Positions 1 through 5,764 of a stretch of 17,165 nucleotides of DNA are shown here, piece after piece (positions within the stretch are counted from its first letter, which is position 1; each line of letters begins with the position of its first letter). The translations under genes were made by a program, and so were the position numbers. The notes below the pieces were generated by a model. It saw only the letters and a list, made by a program, of their open reading frames with translations. It was not told where the DNA came from and did not search any database. The stretch is taken from contig CAZEES010000024.1 in assembly GCA_964511265.1 (NCBI GenBank), positions 1 to 17,165 of the forward strand. The letters run 5' to 3'. The stretch is from Nitrosopelagicus sp964511265. GTDB lineage: Archaea; Thermoproteota; Nitrososphaeria; Nitrososphaerales; Nitrosopumilaceae.

Positions 1-492
1 ATGATGCTGAAATTAACAATCAAGGATGTTTTAAAGCAAAAAACATTCGGATTGATAGCCATAATTTCAGGAGTAATTTTGGGAATAGGGTATTATTTTC
101 TCACATTAGAGATGGCACTCACACACATGTCTGCTGAGATAGAATTGTTGCCAATGTATATGGCAGCATCAATCACATTGACTGCAATTGTAGCAATTTT
201 AGCAGGAATTAACATTGCTTTAGTAGCATACAACATCAAAACACAGAGAAATAAGAATTTAAAAAAAAATGGCACCGGCGCAATATTAGGTGGGGCATTA
301 ACTGCATTTACACCGGGCTGTCCGGCATGCACAACTTCACTTTCAGCAGTATTAGGAATTGTTGGAGGACTAGCCATTTTTCCATTACAAGGATTGGAAT
401 TAAAGATAGTATCAATCGGAGCATTAACATTTTCAATTTGGTGGGCTATGCGTAACATCAATAGTGCCACATGCTGTATGATGAAAGAATGA
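1..492 (+). CDS. Small multi-pass membrane protein with CPAC motif, function unknown
   Basis: I do not recognise a named family. The 163-residue product has about four hydrophobic segments (roughly residues 15-37, 50-77, 93-126 and 130-148). The third carries GCPACTTS near residues 106-113, a CxxC pair next to or inside the membrane, and the last residues contain a second cysteine pair (TCCMM). Such pairs suggest thiol redox chemistry or metal binding, but that is inference. The reading frame opens with two consecutive ATG codons at the very first base of the window, so the true start could lie further upstream. The next gene, egtB, begins 40 bases downstream but has its own TATA-like box, so a shared transcript is not required. 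Confidence 0.75.
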   Translation: MMLKLTIKDVLKQKTFGLIAIISGVILGIGYYFLTLEMALTHMSAEIELLPMYMAASITLTAIVAILAGINIALVAYNIKTQRNKNLKKNGTGAILGGALTAFTPGCPACTTSLSAVLGIVGGLAIFPLQGLELKIVSIGALTFSIWWAMRNINSATCCMMKE

Positions 493-503
493 TGACAAAA
501 ACC

Positions 504-513
504 AAATATATTC
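504..513 (+). promoter_or_regulatory. Putative TATA box for egtB
   Basis: The sequence AAATATATTC lies 29 to 20 bases before the egtB ATG at 533. This is the spacing expected of an archaeal TATA box serving a leaderless or nearly leaderless transcript. Nothing resembling a strong Shine-Dalgarno site precedes the ATG. Confidence 0.5.
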
Positions 514-532
514 AAAAAATTTCAATCATTAC

Positions 533-1834
533 ATGACACTAGAACAACAATCTCAGAATTCTCTTTTGGAATCATTTAATGAAACAAGAAATACAACATT
601 AGAATTAATAAAAAACTTAGAGAAAGATGATTTTGGAATACAAACTGCAGTTTTTATGAGTCCGCCAAAATGGCACATAGGACATGTAAGTTGGTTAAAT
701 GAGATAGTATTAAGCAAAACACAACACGATTACAAGTTTTATTCAGAAGAATTTTCAGAGTATCTAAATTCGTACTATAATCAATTTGGAAAACCTCATG
801 ATAAAGCTAAACGTGGAGTTATGTCAAGACCAACAGTGGATGAGATTTTAGAGTATTTTGATGTAATAACAGACAGAGTTAGAAAAGTGATCATGAATCC
901 ATTGGAAAAAGACGCAATGTATCTTTTTACAATGGCAATCCATCACGAGTGCCAACATCAAGAACTTTTAGTTTATGATTTGCAACATCTTTTAGGAGAA
1001 CGATATAGACCGGCAAGGAGGAATCAACCACCAATTTCATCAAAAAAAGAAAAGAAAAGTATCAAAATTGATGGAGGATTGTACAATATGGGATATTCAG
1101 GTAAGGACTACTGTTACGATATAGAACTTCCAGAACACAAAACATATCTAAATGATTATCAAATTGATAATTTTTTGGTAAGTAATTCTGATTATTTGAA
1201 GTTCATGGAGGAAGGAGGTTATGAAAATTATTCATTTTGGCTCTCAGATGGATGGGATGCGGTTAAAGAAAATGAATGGATTGCACCAATGTATTGGGAA
1301 AAAGAAGGTAACGAATGGATGACTAGTGATTTTGCAGGGAAACGAAAAATTGTTCCAAATGAACCCGTCTGTCATGTAAGCTTCTATGAAGCTGCAGCCT
1401 ATTGCAAATGGGCAAACAAGAGATTGCCAACTGAAGCAGAATGGGAAAAAGCAGCATTGTGGAATGATGAAAAAGGAATTAAAACAGACTTTCCGTGGGG
1501 AAACGAAAAACCAACATCAAGACATGCTAATTTGTTGGAATCAAATATTTGGAATTGTAGTGAAGTTGGTACTTTTGAAAATGGGAAAAGTAGTTATGGA
1601 TGTCATCAGATGATAGGAGATGTTTGGGAATGGACATCATCAGAATTTGTTGGATACCCAGGTTTCAAAAGTGGATTTGATGAATACAATGACAAGTGGT
1701 TCACAAATCAGAAAGTTTTACGTGGAGGATCATTTGGAACTCCATCAAAATCAATTAGAGGTACGTATAGAAACTTTTTCAGATTAGATGAAAGATGGTT
1801 AATTTCCGGATTTAGATGTGTAGAGGATGTTTAG
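533..1834 (+). CDS. egtB: Ergothioneine biosynthesis iron sulfoxide synthase EgtB
   Basis: EgtB is a cytoplasmic non-heme iron enzyme that joins a thiol donor to hercynine with O2, giving a sulfoxide on the way to ergothioneine. The 433-residue product has the two expected parts: an N-terminal DinB-like helical domain (about 10-165) and a C-terminal formylglycine-generating-enzyme-like domain (about 175-432). The iron ligands are visible: His51 in KWHIGHVSW, and His138 and His142 in the HX3HXE motif HECQHQE. RGVMSRPT (94-101), the tryptophan-rich GDVWEWTSSEF and the terminal GFRCVED all match the family. Length is normal. The thiol donor (gamma-glutamylcysteine or free cysteine) cannot be read from the sequence. 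No egtA or egtC is in the window, which mildly favours cysteine. An OvoA-type activity is a less likely alternative. The 3' end overlaps egtD tail to tail by 23 bp. Confidence 0.9.
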   Translation: MTLEQQSQNSLLESFNETRNTTLELIKNLEKDDFGIQTAVFMSPPKWHIGHVSWLNEIVLSKTQHDYKFYSEEFSEYLNSYYNQFGKPHDKAKRGVMSRPTVDEILEYFDVITDRVRKVIMNPLEKDAMYLFTMAIHHECQHQELLVYDLQHLLGERYRPARRNQPPISSKKEKKSIKIDGGLYNMGYSGKDYCYDIELPEHKTYLNDYQIDNFLVSNSDYLKFMEEGGYENYSFWLSDGWDAVKENEWIAPMYWEKEGNEWMTSDFAGKRKIVPNEPVCHVSFYEAAAYCKWANKRLPTEAEWEKAALWNDEKGIKTDFPWGNEKPTSRHANLLESNIWNCSEVGTFENGKSSYGCHQMIGDVWEWTSSEFVGYPGFKSGFDEYNDKWFTNQKVLRGGSFGTPSKSIRGTYRNFFRLDERWLISGFRCVEDV

Positions 1835-2882
1835 ATTTTTTTGCCAAGATAAGAGCAAAGTATTTTCGTGAATCAAACCAAATTTCAAGTTTTTCAAAGT
1901 TTGAATCTCTCAATGATGATTCAATTTGTTGAATAGAAAATTTATGAGAGTTCTCAGTGTGAATTAACTCATTTTTTGATAAAGTGATTGAGAGATCGGA
2001 TTTTGGGATTGTAACAGATTGGTCAGATAATGAACGAAGATACATCTCAATTCTACCTTTTTGCTCATCATAAATAGCGTGATGCTCAAAATTTTCTAGA
2101 TTAAAATCACCACCTAGTTCACCATTGATTCTTTTTAACACATTAAGATTAAATTTTGCAGTTATTTTTTTGGTGTCATTGTATGCATTATGCAAAATTT
2201 GATGATCTTTTTTCAAATCTAAGCCAATTAAGAATAGATCATCATATTTCATCAGATTGTTAATTTTTTTAAGAAATAGTATTCCTTCAGTTTGACTAAA
2301 ATTTCCAAAACTTGATCCAAGAAATGTAATCAAATTGGGCTTGTCGTCATAATGCTCAATAAAATCAAGACCGTTTTCAAAAGTATCAACTACACCTGTA
2401 ACTGTAAGATGTGGATAATCCATACAGAGATTTTGAGCGCTTTGGTTTAGAATTTCAGATATATCAATTGGGAAGTATTGCAGATGTTTTTGTGATTTGA
2501 ACAAAATATCAATTAAAAGTCGAGTCTTTACTGAAGAGCCACTTCCTAATTCTACAAGATGGTATTCGCCAGAGAGATATGCAAGTAATTTTTTCTCAAT
2601 TGTTTGTAGAATTTCAGTTTCAGCATTGTATGGATAATATTCCGGAAGAGAGCATATTTCATCAAAGATTTTTGAACCATCATCATCATAGAAAAATTTT
2701 GGGTTGATTGATTTTTTTGGTTGTTGGAGAGTTTGACGAATTTCTTCAGCAAATGTGGCAGTTGTACTAGTCTTGGTTGGTTTAAAATATGTTAAATTTT
2801 TTTGAATTAAATAAGACCTATATCCTAATAATTCCTGTTTGAGTTTTGGATTCATGTGTTGTTGTTGATTTTTATTTTGCAT
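1812..2882 (-). CDS. egtD: L-histidine N-alpha-trimethyltransferase EgtD
   Basis: EgtD transfers three methyl groups from S-adenosylmethionine to the amino group of histidine, making hercynine, the substrate of EgtB. Family marks in the 356-residue product are NPKFFYDDDGSKIFDEI (60-76), LPEYYPYNAETEIL (79-92), the SAM-binding glycine motif ELGSGSS (111-117), FPIDIS, FLGSSFGNF and the substrate-site IEMYLRS (278-284). An open frame extends back to 3050, but that stretch lies over the divergent ABC gene and is not family-like. I chose the ATG at 2882 because a TATA-like box sits 27 to 19 bases before it. ATG 2855 (347 residues) is possible. The N-terminus is about 25 residues longer than I recall for mycobacterial EgtD. 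Pairing with egtB supports the assignment. Confidence 0.9.
   Translation of the reverse strand: MQNKNQQQHMNPKLKQELLGYRSYLIQKNLTYFKPTKTSTTATFAEEIRQTLQQPKKSINPKFFYDDDGSKIFDEICSLPEYYPYNAETEILQTIEKKLLAYLSGEYHLVELGSGSSVKTRLLIDILFKSQKHLQYFPIDISEILNQSAQNLCMDYPHLTVTGVVDTFENGLDFIEHYDDKPNLITFLGSSFGNFSQTEGILFLKKINNLMKYDDLFLIGLDLKKDHQILHNAYNDTKKITAKFNLNVLKRINGELGGDFNLENFEHHAIYDEQKGRIEMYLRSLSDQSVTIPKSDLSITLSKNELIHTENSHKFSIQQIESSLRDSNFEKLEIWFDSRKYFALILAKKSKHPLHI
1836..1842 (+). terminator. T-tract just after egtB stop
   Basis: Seven consecutive T residues begin one base after the egtB stop codon, with no evident stem-loop. Archaeal transcription often ends at such T-rich stretches. The tract lies inside the 3' end of egtD on the other strand, so it would end egtB transcription within the opposing gene. 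Confidence 0.35.
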
Positions 2883-2900
2883 AAATTTCTTATCACAGGA

Positions 2901-2909
2901 GAATATAAG
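2901..2909 (-). promoter_or_regulatory. Putative TATA box for egtD
   Basis: On the minus strand the sequence CTTATATTC lies 27 to 19 bases before the egtD ATG at 2882, fitting a leaderless archaeal transcript. Only 34 bases separate the start codons of egtD and the divergent ABC ATPase gene. This box lies within about 16 bases of the ABC gene start, so the two promoters must overlap. Confidence 0.5.
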
Positions 2910-2916
2910 ACCAATC

Positions 2917-3741
2917 ATGAATGAGATTCTCAGAGTAGAAAATTTAACAAAAAAATTTAAGAAAAAAAACTTGTTTTCATCGGATTCGGAAGAAGTTATT
3001 GCAGCAGATTCAGTAAATTTTTCTATAGAACATGGAGAGATTCTAGCCATAGCAGGACAATCAGGTTCAGGAAAATCAACTATTGCAAAATTAATTCTGA
3101 GATCAATAGAACCAGATTCAGGAAAAATTTTCTACAATCAAGAAGAAATTAAAAACAATTCAGATGAATTAAAAAAATTTCGAATGAAGTGTCAAATGGT
3201 CTATCAAGATCCTTATGATTCAATAAATCCAAGAATGACTGTTTTGGATATAGTCAATGAGCCTTTAGAGATTCATAACCTAGGTACAAAAAAAGAGCGT
3301 AAACAAAAAGTCATCGATACATTAAGAATGGTAAGATTAGAACCAGCAGAAGAAATTTCCAAAAAACACCCACATATGCTTTCAGGAGGACAAAGGCAAA
3401 GAGTTGTTATCGCAAGAGCAATAGTAGTACAACCAGAAATCATCATTGCCGACGAACCAGTATCAATGCTAGATGTTTCAATACGTGCAGAGATCTTAGA
3501 ACTAATGAAAGAAATTCAGAGTAAGAACAAGATTTCTATGATATACATAACTCATGATCTTGCCACAGCTAAACACTTTGCAGATAATATTATAATTTTG
3601 AATTCAGGGAAAGTCATGGAAGCAGGTTCAATTAAAAAAGTATTGTCAAACCCCGAAAATTCATACACTAAGGCATTAATTGCTGCAATTTCAGAGCCAG
3701 ACCCAGACAATCTCTATAAAGAAAAAAAGATTTCATTGTGA
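2917..3741 (+). CDS. ABC transporter ATP-binding protein, oligopeptide (OppF/DppF) type
   Basis: This is a nucleotide-binding subunit that would power an ABC importer at the inner face of the membrane. All core motifs are present in the 274-residue product: Walker A GQSGSGKST (47-55), Q-loop MVYQDPYDSINP (Gln97), signature LSGGQRQR (155-162), Walker B IIIADEP (Asp179, Glu180) and switch His213 in ITHD. The YQDPYDSINPRMT block and the tail NSYTKALIAAISEPDP are typical of peptide/nickel-type OppF/DppF subunits, though it is somewhat shorter than usual (about 320). No OppA, B, C or D gene is in the window, so its partners and substrate are unknown. It starts 34 bases from egtD, divergently, and its 3' end overlaps the DUF99 gene by 9 bp. 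Confidence 0.85.
   Translation: MNEILRVENLTKKFKKKNLFSSDSEEVIAADSVNFSIEHGEILAIAGQSGSGKSTIAKLILRSIEPDSGKIFYNQEEIKNNSDELKKFRMKCQMVYQDPYDSINPRMTVLDIVNEPLEIHNLGTKKERKQKVIDTLRMVRLEPAEEISKKHPHMLSGGQRQRVVIARAIVVQPEIIIADEPVSMLDVSIRAEILELMKEIQSKNKISMIYITHDLATAKHFADNIIILNSGKVMEAGSIKKVLSNPENSYTKALIAAISEPDPDNLYKEKKISL
3722..3728 (-). terminator. T-tract after the DUF99 gene
   Basis: Read on the minus strand, seven T residues lie 5 to 11 bases past the DUF99 stop codon, within a pyrimidine-rich stretch. This is a plausible archaeal T-rich termination site, placed inside the 3' end of the opposing ABC gene. No hairpin is seen. Confidence 0.3.
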
Positions 3742-4314
3742 AAGATTACTTTTGAAGATAGTTTTTGCCAGTGATTGAGATACACGCAGATGTTCAGGAA
3801 TTGCACCTTGAATTATTATCTTATTTAGTAAAACATTACACTCTTGTATACTACAACCTCTCACTCGGAGAAAAAGTTCATTTTTTGTTTCAAGTAAAAT
3901 CTTTTCACGTGGACCTAGATTTTTGTATTGTTTGAGTTTATTTTCATAGTTGGAAGGAAAGTGATATTTGATTGAATCTATTAATCCTGAAGAGTCTTGT
4001 GTGCTTGCAGCAATTATTGGGATTTGTAAGTGTTCATGAATTTTTTCAATGTTCACAATGTTGTACATTGAAAGTATTGTTCCGGGTAAGAGAAGGAAAG
4101 AAATATCATCTCGGTTTAATTTTTCAAACATGGAGATTATTTCTGCAGTGATATCATCACCTTTGATAGTAGCACTTCCAAAAACAAACCCATCAATTAA
4201 AAACTCGTTTGACATTACAATGCCCGCTAAAATAGATTTTTCACTTTCTTGTGCAAAACTTTCAGAAATAGCTAGACCTCTAATTCCATTTTTTTCAAGA
4301 TGCAAAGTTTTCAT
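3733..4314 (-). CDS. DUF99 (UPF0215) family protein, endonuclease V-related fold
   Basis: The 193-residue product matches the archaeal DUF99 family in its opening GIRGLAISESF (10-20), the conserved GSATIKGDDIT block (46-56), the central ILSMYNIVNIEKI and the late REKILLE and LFLRVRGCS segments. The family has the RNase H-like fold of endonuclease V and is named endonuclease dU in some databases. The cellular role is not firmly known to me, so DNA or RNA repair is inference. Length is normal. The start ATG lies inside the end of the 41-codon membrane protein gene upstream (20 bp overlap), and no separate promoter is visible, so the two are probably one transcript. Confidence 0.75.
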   Translation of the reverse strand: MKTLHLEKNGIRGLAISESFAQESEKSILAGIVMSNEFLIDGFVFGSATIKGDDITAEIISMFEKLNRDDISFLLLPGTILSMYNIVNIEKIHEHLQIPIIAASTQDSSGLIDSIKYHFPSNYENKLKQYKNLGPREKILLETKNELFLRVRGCSIQECNVLLNKIIIQGAIPEHLRVSQSLAKTIFKSNLSQ

Positions 4315-4420
4315 TAGACTTTTTCCTTTGATAACTCTTGTAAACTATTCCAGTGATGACCATCAACACGGCAGTGATTCCAGACCACATTGCAAATGCA
4401 ATAAGATCACTGTCAGCCAT
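4295..4420 (-). CDS. Small single-helix membrane protein (41 residues), function unknown
   Basis: Reading the minus strand from ATG at 4420 gives a 41-residue protein ending in TGA at 4297-4295. It begins MADSDLIAFAMW, has one hydrophobic helix at about residues 6-27 (AFAMWSGITAVLMVITGIVY) and ends in a basic tail (KSYQRKKSNENFAS), so the C-terminus should face the cytoplasm. A TATA-like TTTATTTTG sits 29 to 21 bases upstream. Its end overlaps the start of the DUF99 gene by 20 bp in another frame, which suggests coupled expression. Against it: the gene is short and I recognise no family. In favour: sensible membrane topology, well-placed promoter, and the otherwise empty space it fills. Confidence 0.6.
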   Translation of the reverse strand: MADSDLIAFAMWSGITAVLMVITGIVYKSYQRKKSNENFAS

Positions 4421-4440
4421 AGGTGAATGTGAAATTACAC

Positions 4441-4449
4441 CAAAATAAA
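4441..4449 (-). promoter_or_regulatory. Putative TATA box for the 41-codon gene and DUF99 gene
   Basis: The minus-strand sequence TTTATTTTG lies 29 to 21 bases before ATG 4420, the usual spacing for a leaderless archaeal promoter. It stands in the 77-base divergent spacer shared with the reductase gene. Confidence 0.4.
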
Positions 4450-4470
4450 CATGATTAAGAAATTGTTAGA

Positions 4471-4480
4471 TTATAATATT
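4471..4480 (+). promoter_or_regulatory. Putative TATA box for the reductase gene
   Basis: TTATAATATT lies 27 to 18 bases before the TTG at 4498. The spacing fits a leaderless transcript and supports TTG at 4498 or the adjacent TTG at 4501 as the start, since no in-frame ATG is available upstream. Confidence 0.45.
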
Positions 4481-4497
4481 CAAAATATAATCAATGT

Positions 4498-5709
4498 TTG
4501 TTGGAAGAATTAGATTTTGATGTAATAGTCGTTGGAGGAGGTCCTGCAGGATCATCAGCTGCACGAATGGCTGCAAAGTATGGATGTACAGTAGCATTGA
4601 TCGAAAAAGAAAGATCTATTGCAGAAACCGTTCGAACAAGTGGCGTAACATGGATTTCAGATATTGAGAAATTTGGAATACCAAAGGAGTGTTATAATCC
4701 AATAAAGAAATTTTCATTCTGTTCTCCAAAGAATTCAGTTACAATCTCAGATAATATTGCAAAAGCAGCAGTCTTGGATGTAAGAAAAACATACAGGTTC
4801 TTAGCAGAAAGGGCAAAAGTAGCAGGTACCAAAATATTCGTATGCACAAATGTTTCAGATGTTTTAAAAAATTCATCAGGAAGATGTGTTGGAGTGATTG
4901 CAAAGTCGCAAAATAAGCATATTCAGTTTAATGGTAAAGTGATTATTGATGCAAGTGGATTTGCATCAGTTGTTGCCAAAGAATTAGGACATGTAAAACA
5001 ATGGAAAAAGTTTGGCGTGGGAGCAGAATTCGAAGTGAAGACAGAGAAACTAGAATATGACAACTGGTGGTTGATGGTAGGACAAGAATATTCACCTGCA
5101 GGTTATGCATGGATTTTTCCAACGTCTAGAGATACTGCAAGGATTGGAGTTGGGATTGGCAAACCAGACTCAGATGTAGATCCCACAGTTAGGTTAAATG
5201 AGTTGATTGATAAAAAAATGGGGCCCATCAATGATTTAGGAAAAGTTGAAAAGATTGAATTTCATTATGGTTTGATACCAAACGAAGGATTGTCTAGAAA
5301 GACAGTGTATGATAATTTAATTCTGGTGGGAGATTCTGCAGGTCAAGCAAATCCTCTTGTATTAGAAGGGATAAGATATGCAATTAGGTTTGGAGAAGTT
5401 GCAGGAAAAGTTGCTGCAATTGCAATAAAAAATGGAGATACATCAGAAACAATGTTAATGCCATATGAGAGAGAATGGAAGAAAGCAATTCAGTCAAAAA
5501 TTAATTCTGCCATTAAGGTTCAAAATAGATGGGTAGGGCTAACAGATGAAGAATGGGATAAGGAATTAGATATAATTAATGAATTGACAGCAGATGAATT
5601 TTTAGATTTCATACGTGCAGATTTTGGAGTATCAAAGATGGTAAAGCTTGCAACACATCATCCAAAGATGATTGTGAGGCAATTGTTCAATATGGTAAAA
5701 GGTACGTAA
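4498..5709 (+). CDS. Geranylgeranyl reductase family FAD-dependent oxidoreductase
   Basis: Enzymes of this family reduce double bonds of isoprenoid chains, in archaea mainly those of the ether membrane lipids, using bound FAD. The 403-residue product starts with the FAD-binding Rossmann motif VIVVGGGPAGSSAAR (9-23), followed by an acidic residue after the second strand (ALIEKE). It has the family's YAWIFP motif (FxYxWxFP-like) near residue 203 and the second FAD motif ILVGDSAGQANPLVLEG near 276-292. Archaea of this group usually carry several paralogues, so the exact substrate (digeranylgeranylglycerophospholipid, menaquinone side chain or another) cannot be fixed. The start is TTG at 4498; TTG 4501 is equally possible. 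It is transcribed away from the DUF99 unit. Confidence 0.8.
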   Translation: MLEELDFDVIVVGGGPAGSSAARMAAKYGCTVALIEKERSIAETVRTSGVTWISDIEKFGIPKECYNPIKKFSFCSPKNSVTISDNIAKAAVLDVRKTYRFLAERAKVAGTKIFVCTNVSDVLKNSSGRCVGVIAKSQNKHIQFNGKVIIDASGFASVVAKELGHVKQWKKFGVGAEFEVKTEKLEYDNWWLMVGQEYSPAGYAWIFPTSRDTARIGVGIGKPDSDVDPTVRLNELIDKKMGPINDLGKVEKIEFHYGLIPNEGLSRKTVYDNLILVGDSAGQANPLVLEGIRYAIRFGEVAGKVAAIAIKNGDTSETMLMPYEREWKKAIQSKINSAIKVQNRWVGLTDEEWDKELDIINELTADEFLDFIRADFGVSKMVKLATHHPKMIVRQLFNMVKGT

Positions 5710-5764
5710 TTTCAATCATAATTCTAAGGTAAGGCTTTATTCATCAATTTTTGTCGAGAATTGT

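Noticed and set aside
1..492. Mercury transporter (MerT-like) assignment for the CPAC membrane protein
   Set aside because: Only the presence of cysteine pairs agrees. Their placement and the rest of the sequence do not match a family I can confirm.
93..515. 140-codon minus-strand frame opposite the first membrane protein
   Set aside because: It is a shadow of a hydrophobic gene. The plus-strand frame has clean membrane topology and the minus one does not.
2883..3050. Extension of the egtD reading frame by 56 codons upstream
   Set aside because: It lies antisense over the start of the ABC ATPase gene, is not family-like, and the ATG at 2882 has a well-placed TATA-like box.
4049..4426. 125-codon plus-strand frame opposite the DUF99 gene
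   Set aside because: It is antisense to a recognisable family and to the 41-codon gene, has no coherent domain features and no promoter.
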